From JBAXAM01 sp037142515 (GTDB taxonomy: Bacteria > Pseudomonadota > Gammaproteobacteria > UBA9339): DNA of 22,424 nt. The notes under the pieces were generated by a model. The model saw only the letters and a list, made by a program, of their open reading frames with translations. It did not search any database and was not told the origin of the DNA. Where the stretch lies: NCBI GenBank assembly GCA_037142515.1, contig JBAXAM010000021.1, positions 1 to 22,424 of the forward strand, in the 5' to 3' direction. The position numbers were made by a program, and so were the translations under genes. This document shows, piece after piece, positions 15,604 to 22,424 of the stretch. Every line of letters begins with the position of its first letter. The first letter of the stretch is position 1.

Positions 15604-17727
15604 CTACTCTTTATTATAATTCTCCTGAATCATAGCAGCCAAATCGATTATCCGATCAGCAATTTGCACAGTTTCCTGTCTATGTGCAACTATAACGCGC
15701 GTAATTCCAATTTGCTTGACGTGTTGATTGATAATATGTTCATTATTAGAATCTAGATGGCTGGTTGCCTCGTCTAAAAATAAAATTTTTGGCTGTACGT
15801 ATAGAGCACGCGCCAGTAAAACGCGTTGCTTTTGCCCGCCAGATAAAGTCGACCCCATATCACCGACTAAAGACTGATAGGCCATGGGCATGCTAATAAT
15901 ATCGTCATGAATCGCCGCGACCATTGCGCAAGCATGAATACGATCAAAATCAGGTTTGGTATCAAAAAAGCAAATATTATCCGCAATTGATCCACTCAAT
16001 AAAATATCTTCTTGCATTACCGCAGCTATTTGCGAACGATAATTGTGCAATCCCATTCTAGTTACATCTATATCGTCGATAAAAATTTCACCTGATGATG
16101 GAGGAAGAAGACGCATCAGCATTTTCATCATGGTCGTTTTGCCACAACCAGATGGACCAACAATTGCTACCGACTCACCTGCTTTTATTTCGAAATTGAT
16201 ATTCTTAAAAACATAAGGATCTTGCTCAGAATATCTAAAAGAAAGATTTTTTACTCTAATACTACCTTGAATAACTCTTGGCACGTGCGCATCACCCAAA
16301 AGGTCTTGCTCTGGTTCAGACAGTGCAATATCTGCTACACGCTCCAAATCAAGTGTTATCAACTGATATTCAAATGCTTTATTGATCAAACTCTTGGCTT
16401 TGTCCACAAACTGCGAACGATAAGAAAAATAAGCCATTAACATACCAACTGTAAGTCCATCTGGTCCACCGCGCATAACTGCTTTCGCACCAAGAATTAC
16501 AATTATAATATACTCAATCCCAGAGAAAATACCCTGGCAAAAAGAATAGACCAGCGACAACTTTTGAGTTCTAAGACCTGTATTTAACTTATCGACATAA
16601 CAGTTTTGCCAAATATTCTCACGCTGCGTTTCTTTACCAAATATTTTCAAGGGTAAAATAGCACGAATACCTTCCATAAATATAGAGCTTTCTTTTGCTG
16701 CGGCAACCAAATTTTCTTGGGCCATGCGCCTGAAAGTTGAGTAAAGAGCTAATCTAATAATTGTATATAGTGCCAAAGCGCTAAACACTATAGTAGATAA
16801 CATAACGCTATAAACTAACATCATGATCAATGTAATTATAACCATTATTCCATCAACAATACCTTCAATAAAATCTGTACTAATTTTTGATTGAATTGCG
16901 CCCATAGATCCGAAACGCGAAACTATATCGCCCATATGGCGCTTCTGAAAAAATTCAAGTGGTAATCTAAATAGGTGGCGCACTAAGTTTGCCACCAACT
17001 GGATGTTTAATACGTTAGCCAAAAACATAACAACCCAAGAACGCACATAACCTGTTACCATTTGAATAACAGTAAGCATCCCGAAACCAATAGAAAGAAT
17101 ATATAGTAAGGAGTAATCTTTTGTAGTAAACACATCATCCATAACAAACTGCATGAACAAAGGACTTACAATTGCAAAGACTTCTAATGCTAATGAGACT
17201 AAAACAATTTGCAGCAGCGGTAATTTTAAACCGGTAATTGAGCCCCACAAATCAGACAAGAATAATTTGGTTTTATTCTTCTTCTTTTCAAAATCAATTG
17301 CTGGCGTAAGCTCCAATGCAACACCAGTAAAGTGTTTAGAAACTTCTGCCATTTTATATTTAACTACACCGATTGCTGGATCGTGAATAGTAACTTTATT
17401 GCCTTGTACTTTTTTTAGAACAACAAAATGATCCAAATCCCAATGGAGAATACAGGGGATTTTTAAGTGTTTTAAATCTTCTAAATCTAATTTTACAGCG
17501 CGGCTCAACATGTGGAGTCTTTTTGCTAGATCAATCAAATCTTGCAGCCTGCTCCCCTTAAGCGATATAGAGAATTGCCGCCGCATAGTCAAAAGATCTG
17601 TATCGTAGCCATGGAAACTCGCAATCATAGCAAGACAAGCCAAACCACATTCAGCAACTTCTGCCTGATGAATCATTGGCAGCTTTCTGCCAAACGAAAA
17701 ATGCAAACGCTTTGCTAATTCACTCAT
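15604..17727 (-). CDS. Peptidase-containing ABC transporter (C39 peptidase, exporter, NBD)
   Basis: 707-aa PCAT that cuts the leader of double-Gly peptides and exports them. The N-terminal C39 domain (residues about 15-145) is complete: Gln21, catalytic Cys27 in AECGLAC, His100 in LDHFVVL and Asp116 in IHDPAIG. The membrane domain spans about 165-440, with six helices. The ATPase domain (about 470-707) has Walker A GPSGCGKTT, signature LSGGQKQR and Walker B ILFLDEATSHLD, and ends with VIVAHRQETV. It starts 2 bp after the MFP gene stop and has its own AGGAAA ribosome-binding site inside that gene. The arrangement with the HlyD-type adaptor is the type I secretion pattern of colicin V-like peptides. 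Confidence 0.95.
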   Translation of the reverse strand: MSELAKRLHFSFGRKLPMIHQAEVAECGLACLAMIASFHGYDTDLLTMRRQFSISLKGSRLQDLIDLAKRLHMLSRAVKLDLEDLKHLKIPCILHWDLDHFVVLKKVQGNKVTIHDPAIGVVKYKMAEVSKHFTGVALELTPAIDFEKKKNKTKLFLSDLWGSITGLKLPLLQIVLVSLALEVFAIVSPLFMQFVMDDVFTTKDYSLLYILSIGFGMLTVIQMVTGYVRSWVVMFLANVLNIQLVANLVRHLFRLPLEFFQKRHMGDIVSRFGSMGAIQSKISTDFIEGIVDGIMVIITLIMMLVYSVMLSTIVFSALALYTIIRLALYSTFRRMAQENLVAAAKESSIFMEGIRAILPLKIFGKETQRENIWQNCYVDKLNTGLRTQKLSLVYSFCQGIFSGIEYIIIVILGAKAVMRGGPDGLTVGMLMAYFSYRSQFVDKAKSLINKAFEYQLITLDLERVADIALSEPEQDLLGDAHVPRVIQGSIRVKNLSFRYSEQDPYVFKNINFEIKAGESVAIVGPSGCGKTTMMKMLMRLLPPSSGEIFIDDIDVTRMGLHNYRSQIAAVMQEDILLSGSIADNICFFDTKPDFDRIHACAMVAAIHDDIISMPMAYQSLVGDMGSTLSGGQKQRVLLARALYVQPKILFLDEATSHLDSNNEHIINQHVKQIGITRVIVAHRQETVQIADRIIDLAAMIQENYNKE

Positions 17728-17729
17728 GG

Positions 17730-18794
17730 TTATAGATTTCCTCTTAGACTATAGATTGGTTCCAATACCCACTGCCATATATTACGCTTGTCACCCAAGA
17801 TTACCCCCTCAAGTGTCATTCCCGCAGTAAGTGGATATGGCTGACCATAAACTGTTACTGTCTGCTTTTGCAAAGTTACGATAACACGATAAAAAACCTC
17901 ATCTGTCTGTTTAACAGCAATGGAAAACGCTTTTATTATATCCTGTGGATTAAGAATGCTTTTATCAATACGACTCACAACGGCCTCATATAAACCAAAT
18001 CGTTGGTAAGGATAGGCATTGTATTTCAATAAAACTTTTTGCCCTATCTTAACAAAACCAGCCTTACTAGTGGGCACAAATAGCTCGCCTTCCAATTGAG
18101 AGCCCTTTGGAACCATCGCACCAAGCTGCGCATCTGGCGTTACACGACCACCAACCATGGCAATTAACGTTGATATTGTCCCATCATCTGGGGCACGAAT
18201 TGCGTATTCGCCGACACCTTTGGCTTGACTCAACTCTTTTTCATAAGAGTTCAGCTGAATTTTGGCAGTCAAATAATCATCTTTGTGCTTTTGATATTCT
18301 ATTTCCGAAATATAGTGCTGCTTTAGCAAATCCTCGTAACTAGCAGATTGCTTTTCAAGCATAGCAATTTTATTTTTTTGAGATTCTATTTGCTTTTCTA
18401 GCAACGCCACTTGTTGTGCCGAAATGCCCTGTTCAGTAGCTGCTTCTTGTTCGGTAGATATAAGATAAAGCAACTGTCCCTTTGTAACTTCTTCGCCCTG
18501 CTGCACAAATTTCTTTACTACAACACCAGGGTTTTTTGCATAGATAGTTATTAAACCCTTGTCTGGAACAAGTAAGCCATCTACCGTTTGGCGCTTTGTA
18601 TATTCACCAAAATATAAATATAATCCAATCACAGCCGCAATAAAAAACATGCCAAACGACCAAATCGAAAGAGCCACGGGGGTAACTATGAGAGTTTTAC
18701 CAAAATAGCTGCCTTTTTTAGCTTGAACTACCTCTTGCCGAAATAAGGGCCTATCTTGGGCTTCTTGTTCTTGCTTATTTTCTTCGTTTTTCAT
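17730..18794 (-). CDS. HlyD-family membrane fusion protein (peptide secretion adaptor)
   Basis: 354-aa periplasmic adaptor linking the inner-membrane ABC exporter to a TolC-like outer-membrane channel. A transmembrane helix at about residues 38-62 precedes a barrel-sandwich half (GLLVPDKGLITIYAKNPGVV, IAMLEKQ), a coiled-coil hairpin (residues about 110-190: EKQIESQKNKIAML, QKHKDDYLTAKIQLN), the second sandwich half (YAIRAPDDGTISTL), a beta-barrel, and a final membrane-proximal domain ending in WVLEPIYSLRGNL, typical of RaxA/CvaA-type adaptors. The ATG overlaps the radical SAM gene stop (ATGA). No TolC is encoded in the window. Confidence 0.93.
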   Translation of the reverse strand: MKNEENKQEQEAQDRPLFRQEVVQAKKGSYFGKTLIVTPVALSIWSFGMFFIAAVIGLYLYFGEYTKRQTVDGLLVPDKGLITIYAKNPGVVVKKFVQQGEEVTKGQLLYLISTEQEAATEQGISAQQVALLEKQIESQKNKIAMLEKQSASYEDLLKQHYISEIEYQKHKDDYLTAKIQLNSYEKELSQAKGVGEYAIRAPDDGTISTLIAMVGGRVTPDAQLGAMVPKGSQLEGELFVPTSKAGFVKIGQKVLLKYNAYPYQRFGLYEAVVSRIDKSILNPQDIIKAFSIAVKQTDEVFYRVIVTLQKQTVTVYGQPYPLTAGMTLEGVILGDKRNIWQWVLEPIYSLRGNL

Positions 18795-19714
18795 AAACAG
18801 GGATTATAGCACAAGTTAATATACTTGCGAACATACTGCCCGCAATTGCTACCAATTTGATTTTCTTCAAGCTCACCAATACTCAAAATCACTTCATAAC
18901 CAGCGCCACACAATTGCTCAACCTGCCCATTAGTATCTTCTCCAGCCGCACCAGTAACAAAATAGCTTTCTATGTTATTACTCGCTGAATTAATTGTGGG
19001 ATTAACTGGAGTAATCTTGATAATAAAAACACTTGGATCAAAGTATTTTTTGAGTTCTTTGACGCAAATTGGTGAATTTTTGGCCAGTGCAAAATTCAAA
19101 GTTATTTTTTTGTCACCAGCCTCATAAAACTTGTCACCATAGACAGCAATCTGATCAAAATTCCATTTTTTGATGGGTATAATTTTGGCACGCAACAACT
19201 GGTCGGTAGTATGAATAGAAAACTGCATTTGAAAATTACCATTAGCATACAGCCGGTTTTTGATAGCGCATAATCTGACAAAAAAATCTTCGCAACCATC
19301 TGGCGCTACAGTTGAAAAAGATGGCAGCAAACCATCACATTTATAGCGTGCGGGAAGCTCTTCTAAAACGTCAAGCACAGCTGGATTTAATGCCGGCTCA
19401 CCCATACGCGCAAATTGAATTTTAAATTTCGCGCATGTAATGCTTTTATCTGGAAACCTGGAAATTACAAGATGGTCGATTTGGGCTAAAATTTCTTCTT
19501 TGGATAATTTACCTTGAAAAAAACCACCTGCATCACACATGAGACAACCAACGGGACAACCAAACAACGTTGAAACAATCAACACCCATTTATCTTCACG
19601 AGACAGGGGCGGCTGCAGCGACTCAACAAACTCAAGATATTTATTATCTTGAGTTTTAGCAACATAAACAGTTGCAATGTTGTCATTGCCGGTTTTACTG
19701 ATAATTTCTAACAT
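18791..19714 (-). CDS. RlmN-like radical SAM enzyme, atypical
   Basis: 307-aa radical SAM protein. The cluster motif is CPVGCLMC (Cys53, Cys57, Cys60; CxxxCxxC). The region aligns with RlmN/Cfr: FARMGEPALN against RlmN MGMGEPLLN, FSIHTTDQLLRAKIIPIKK against SLHAPNDEIRDEIVPINKK, KITPVNPT against NLIPWNPF, and NCGQ with Cys291 matching the methyl-carrier Cys355 of RlmN. The resolving Cys118 of RlmN falls on Ile46. The N-terminal RNA-binding domain is largely missing (52 residues before the cluster against about 124). The protein is therefore an RlmN relative with changed chemistry or target. The start shares a base with the flavoprotein stop (TAATG), and its stop overlaps the adaptor start. Two extra Cys (302, 306) lie in the tail CYNPCL. 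Its substrate is unknown. Confidence 0.88.
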   Translation of the reverse strand: MLEIISKTGNDNIATVYVAKTQDNKYLEFVESLQPPLSREDKWVLIVSTLFGCPVGCLMCDAGGFFQGKLSKEEILAQIDHLVISRFPDKSITCAKFKIQFARMGEPALNPAVLDVLEELPARYKCDGLLPSFSTVAPDGCEDFFVRLCAIKNRLYANGNFQMQFSIHTTDQLLRAKIIPIKKWNFDQIAVYGDKFYEAGDKKITLNFALAKNSPICVKELKKYFDPSVFIIKITPVNPTINSASNNIESYFVTGAAGEDTNGQVEQLCGAGYEVILSIGELEENQIGSNCGQYVRKYINLCYNPCL

Positions 19715-20601
19715 TATTTTTTCAGTTCGTTAAAAACACGCATGGCCGCTAAGATACCATCACCAACTGCAATTGCAACCTGGCGATAAATATTATTTTT
19801 AACATCACCGACCAAAAACAGTTTGCTCGATCTGACCAACCGTCGTTCGAATAATTTTAGCTTATCTGTATAAAAATCTTTTTGCGGCACGCGGCCGATA
19901 GCTGCAATTAGATAATCAGCACTTAAGAGAACACGCTCTTGATGGCTTACAAATATACAATCCAAGTTCTTAGATGCTTCAGATACAATAGACTGCAGCT
20001 TAGAGTTTGCGTAATAGGTAATATTCGTGTGTTTTAAAGCCTGGGTAACGAGCATTGGCAAGGCGCCATTATTATTACTACGATTACAAATTATAACTTT
20101 ATTGTGCCTAGCTAAATTAAGCGCATTATCAAATGCCACATCACCGGCGCCAACTATAATAATAGTTTTATGGCGTTTTTTCAGCAGCGGGAAAACCTCA
20201 TAAAACAAATGGGGCCCAACTTCTGGCTTGGCTTTTTCAATTAAAGATAGGGTTTTGGGATTGGTTCCAGAAGCAACAATAGCGTATTTCACCGCATATT
20301 CTTTACTGCAAGTTTTTATTTTAAATAAGTTAAATTCAGAATCATAATCAAGTAATTCAACTCTCGCATCAACTATTTTAATTTTATTCCGTGCCAAATT
20401 TCGGCGAAACATCTGTAGTAAATCCATGCCTGATTTTCCGGGATATACCCCTAAATAATTCTCAACACACCAAGCATTTTTCAGCAGTGATCCTGCCTTG
20501 CTTTGATCAAACAAAATAGCTTTAACACCAAAGCGATGAAGCTGCAACGCTGCAGCCATACCAGCCGGCCCTCCACCAATAATAGCAACGTGCTTTATCA
20601 T
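19714..20601 (-). CDS. FAD/NAD(P)-binding oxidoreductase, TrxR-like but without the redox CxxC
   Basis: 295-aa flavoprotein of the thioredoxin-reductase fold. The FAD-binding GGGPAG is at residues 9-14 and the NAD(P)H-binding GAGDVAFDNA at 151-160; FLVGDV near 265 is the second FAD contact. Where TrxB has CATC just before the NAD(P) domain (about residues 130-140) this protein reads HLFYEVFPLL, so no dithiol active site exists. This resembles TrxR-like ferredoxin-NADP reductases that pass electrons to iron-sulfur proteins. Its gene is joined to the radical SAM gene (TAATG) and starts within the end of the toxin remnant (ATGA), so a role as electron donor to the radical SAM enzyme is a plausible inference. 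Confidence 0.85.
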   Translation of the reverse strand: MIKHVAIIGGGPAGMAAALQLHRFGVKAILFDQSKAGSLLKNAWCVENYLGVYPGKSGMDLLQMFRRNLARNKIKIVDARVELLDYDSEFNLFKIKTCSKEYAVKYAIVASGTNPKTLSLIEKAKPEVGPHLFYEVFPLLKKRHKTIIIVGAGDVAFDNALNLARHNKVIICNRSNNNGALPMLVTQALKHTNITYYANSKLQSIVSEASKNLDCIFVSHQERVLLSADYLIAAIGRVPQKDFYTDKLKLFERRLVRSSKLFLVGDVKNNIYRQVAIAVGDGILAAMRVFNELKK

Positions 20602-20813
20602 TTTTTAGTCTCTAAAAATGACTTAATTCTACTTTCGCCAGAAATTAGTACGGCGCTCTGATTATCAATGCCGAGCAAATGAAATAGTTCAATAGCATTT
20701 TTCTTGGCAACACAAATATCTTCATCAAGTGTTTTGAATCGTTTCTTTAACCTTTTAAAATCTTTTTTGAATAAATCAAGCTCGTCATACTTAATTGTCT
20801 TTAGTGTATTCAT
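20598..20813 (-). pseudogene. Truncated toxin partner of the HTH-Panacea antitoxin
   Basis: 71-aa open frame, start at 20813, overlapping the antitoxin gene by 23 bp. Sequence KYDELDLFKKDFKRLKKRFKTLDEDICVAKKNAIELF resembles the N-terminal half of RelE-like toxins that accompany Panacea antitoxins; those are about 110-130 aa and carry a C-terminal part with conserved basic and Tyr residues (strands with SGxRxIY-like pattern) that is absent here. The frame stops (ETKK, TGA) exactly on the start of the flavoprotein gene (ATGA), so the missing half has been replaced by the operon. It is likely inactive, or a small binder of the antitoxin. Assignment rests on pattern memory of the family. Confidence 0.55.
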
Positions 20814-21579
20814 AATTTCGCACTGAAGTGTCAACTGTCCTATAAAAAACCGACTCATATTCAATAGGCATACCCAGCTTCGTACTAATCCAAGGCACAT
20901 CTCTGTGAGAAAGATCAGACAACGAAGCTGCATTAAGATCAGAAAGACGCAGCAGCTCCCACTCAATGTGTTCCATTTCCTGACCATTAAGAACACTCAA
21001 ATTAGGCTCTAATAAAGGGTTTAAAAAATATTTTTTCTGCTCATGCTGATAAAATTTACTTTTGATCACCTCAACTTCCCCGTTTTTAACCATTTCTTGA
21101 ATAATCTTCTCAAAAATAACAGGAGTCGGCCCAAAGTGGTTTTTTATGTATTTAAGACCCATTAACCGCTCTTCATATTTTTCGTAATAATCAAAATCAA
21201 TAAAATAAAGCAACTTGTATATAACCGTCATACCAACACTAGGCTTACCACCAACTTTTTTAAGAATATAAAATAAAATCTGGCGAAATTTATCGATTTT
21301 TTGTTGTGGTATGCTAATTCGAACTTCGCTTTTCTTGTTTTTAGCAACACTTTTTCCTTTTTTAATTTCTAGCGCAATAGTGGTTTCTCTTTCGTTTAAC
21401 AAATCATCCAATTGCATATTAAACAGCGCTGACAGTTTCCTAGCCTCAGAAATAGTTAAATCACGCTGTCCACGCTCAAACTGAATATACGTTGGGCGAG
21501 AAATATCCAGTTCAGAAGCTACGCGCTCCTGAGTCAAGTTATGGTTTTTGCGTAATTTTTCTACGAACTGTGCAAACAT
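20791..21579 (-). CDS. HTH-Panacea (DUF4065) antitoxin/transcription regulator
   Basis: 262-aa protein. Residues about 1-65 are a Cro/CI-type helix-turn-helix (LRKNHNLTQERVASELDISRPTYIQFERGQRDLT). A linker follows, then the Panacea/DUF4065 domain (about residues 95-230: KLLYFIDFDYYEKYEERLMGLKYIKNHFGPTPVIFEKII in pieces). This fusion is known from Panacea antitoxins, which can neutralise unrelated toxins and repress their own promoter. A strong promoter (TTGTAA at 21639-21634, TAGAAT at 21617-21612) and RBS (GAGGA) precede it. Its 3' end overlaps a truncated toxin gene, which in turn is coupled to the flavoprotein-radical SAM-export genes, so it may regulate that whole chain. Confidence 0.85.
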   Translation of the reverse strand: MFAQFVEKLRKNHNLTQERVASELDISRPTYIQFERGQRDLTISEARKLSALFNMQLDDLLNERETTIALEIKKGKSVAKNKKSEVRISIPQQKIDKFRQILFYILKKVGGKPSVGMTVIYKLLYFIDFDYYEKYEERLMGLKYIKNHFGPTPVIFEKIIQEMVKNGEVEVIKSKFYQHEQKKYFLNPLLEPNLSVLNGQEMEHIEWELLRLSDLNAASLSDLSHRDVPWISTKLGMPIEYESVFYRTVDTSVRNYEYTKDN

Positions 21580-21611
21580 TTATACTCTTCCTCGCTTTCA
21601 TTTCTTGATCA

Positions 21612-21639
21612 ATTCTAGCACATTAAATACATTTTACAA
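21612..21639 (-). promoter_or_regulatory. Promoter of the HTH-Panacea / export operon
   Basis: On the minus strand -35 TTGTAA (21639-21634), 16-bp spacer, -10 TAGAAT (21617-21612) with an upstream TG giving an extended -10. Transcription would start near 21605, followed by GAGGA and the ATG at 21579. It may drive everything down to 15604. Confidence 0.7.
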
Positions 21640-21669
21640 TTATAAAGTAAATGTTTTTTACTTTATAAT
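21639..21669. terminator. 13-bp inverted repeat between isochorismatase and HTH genes
   Basis: Arms 21639-21651 and 21657-21669 are perfect 13-bp inverted repeats separated by 5 bases. The right arm includes the stop codon of the isochorismatase gene (21660-21658). The stem is AT-only apart from one G:C pair, so it is weak as a terminator, and it abuts the -35 of the HTH promoter, so it could equally be an operator for the HTH protein. Confidence 0.5.
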
Positions 21670-22302
21670 CTCATCAACCAACACTGGCACAGCAAATCCA
21701 TGAGCTAAATTTATAAGCGTCGCTAAATGAAACTTGCTATTGTATGTCGCCGTCCCATCAATACTAAAAAATACTTCGTAACCGCGCGTAAAAGCCGCGC
21801 GCGCTGTAGTTTCACAACACAAGTGGGTCATTACCCCGGTTACTATAAGCTGCTCAATTCCACTGTTTTTTAAAACAGACTCCATATCTGAATCATAAAA
21901 CGCATCATATTGACTCTTAACAACCTGCACAATTTTAGGATTAGCAATTGCCGCGACAATTTCAGATGCTATACCCACAGACTCAAGCAACTGCCCACCC
22001 CACCACTTCGCCATCATACCCGCATTTTCTTTGGTATTAATATGACGCGTATGAATTACTCTAATGCCATTTTGCAAACAATAATTTTGTAATTTTATAA
22101 CTCGGGGAATAATAGCATCAACACTTGGAATATAAGCATGCGATAGCTTATCAATAAAATAATTTTGCATATCTATTACTAATAACGCTACTTTTGCAGG
22201 GTTTATTTTAACCTCATGCCTATTGCGCAGAGGAATTATTTCTTTTAAAAAATCTTGTGCCTGCCGATAAATCGAACCACTAGTGTAATATTGTTCTTTC
22301 AT
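21658..22302 (-). CDS. Isochorismatase-family cysteine hydrolase
   Basis: 214-aa hydrolase. The ATG at 22302 is preferred; the upstream in-frame start at 22344 is TTG with no good ribosome-binding site, while AGGA lies just before 22302. The catalytic triad of the family is present: Asp44 in LVIDMQNYF, Lys129 in VVKSQYDAF, and Cys162 in THLCCETTAR. The family includes isochorismatases, nicotinamidases and amidases; specificity cannot be told from sequence, and no siderophore genes are nearby. It lies upstream in the same direction as the HTH gene but is separated from it by an inverted repeat and a promoter, so it is probably a separate transcription unit. Confidence 0.85.
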   Translation of the reverse strand: MKEQYYTSGSIYRQAQDFLKEIIPLRNRHEVKINPAKVALLVIDMQNYFIDKLSHAYIPSVDAIIPRVIKLQNYCLQNGIRVIHTRHINTKENAGMMAKWWGGQLLESVGIASEIVAAIANPKIVQVVKSQYDAFYDSDMESVLKNSGIEQLIVTGVMTHLCCETTARAAFTRGYEVFFSIDGTATYNSKFHLATLINLAHGFAVPVLVDEIIK

Positions 22303-22424
22303 GTTCCTATAATCTACAAAATGGCTTGATTTAGCAACACTCAACCGTATCTTAAAGATTGCTTAATTTTTGTAAAAGTCCAAACACATATGAGACTAAT
22401 TAAGTAGTAATAGGCAAGGCAGGC

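Noticed and set aside
18791..19714. Housekeeping RlmN
   Set aside because: The resolving Cys and the N-terminal RNA-binding domain are missing and the gene is coupled to a secretion operon.
19714..20601. Thioredoxin reductase TrxB
   Set aside because: The CxxC redox pair is absent although the two nucleotide-binding motifs remain.
20814..20996. Extended N-terminus of the toxin fragment upstream of 20813
   Set aside because: It would lie inside the antitoxin gene in another frame, is rich in unlikely Cys/Trp, and the family N terminus begins at MNTLKTIKYDELDL.
1..22424. CRISPR arrays, insertion sequences, rRNA, prophage genes
   Set aside because: No regularly spaced repeats, transposases, rRNA segments or phage structural genes were seen.

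Overview
The window looks like a chromosomal segment of an AT-rich gammaproteobacterium. The markers are a divergent perM/bepA pair, SohB, a YciB septation protein, ScpA/ScpB, RlmB ending in the gammaproteobacterial FEAVRQR motif, UvrB, and a tRNA-Ser with an encoded CCA end. The low GC, very tight packing and large autotransporter would fit Legionellales or relatives, but that placement is inference. No stretch over about 160 bp lacks a gene, and no IS element or CRISPR array was seen.

Layout. Positions 1-2809 hold the 3' part of an autotransporter adhesin with PATR-type passenger repeats and a complete beta-barrel; its frame is closed by a stop near the left edge. Positions 2813-4955 (minus) are a translationally coupled scpA-scpB-rlmB operon, followed by yciB on the plus strand and a diiron ferritin-like gene on the minus strand. 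Positions 6114-7460 carry a DUF4143-type ATPase bracketed by an imperfect 29-bp direct repeat, the right copy touching the 3' end of tRNA-Ser(CGA). Positions 7459-12467 hold an envelope-quality-control block: perM, a minimal BamC-like lipoprotein and the tRNA on minus; bepA, sohB and a zinc CDF exporter on plus; then a small coiled-coil membrane protein (CCDC90/DUF1640-like). uvrB lies at 12621-14600.

Accessory part (14611-21579). This is the most interesting region. A 122-aa peptide with a double-glycine leader and six cysteines (14611-14979, minus) sits upstream, in the same orientation, of nothing but a plus-strand YefM-YoeB toxin-antitoxin pair; beyond that pair is a chain of minus-strand genes joined by overlaps: HTH-Panacea antitoxin, a truncated toxin, a TrxR-like flavoprotein without its CxxC, an RlmN-like radical SAM enzyme that keeps the methyl-carrier Cys but lacks the resolving Cys, a HlyD-type adaptor, and an ABC transporter with an intact C39 peptidase. 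I read this as a candidate export and perhaps modification system for a double-glycine peptide, with a repurposed toxin-antitoxin regulator at its head. An isochorismatase-family hydrolase closes the window.

How they may work together: the C39 peptidase would cut the precursor after Gly14-Gly15 and, with the adaptor and a TolC-like porin encoded elsewhere, secrete the roughly 107-aa product; the flavoprotein may feed electrons to the radical SAM enzyme. What the radical SAM enzyme modifies (peptide, RNA or something else) cannot be told from sequence. No immunity gene was recognised.
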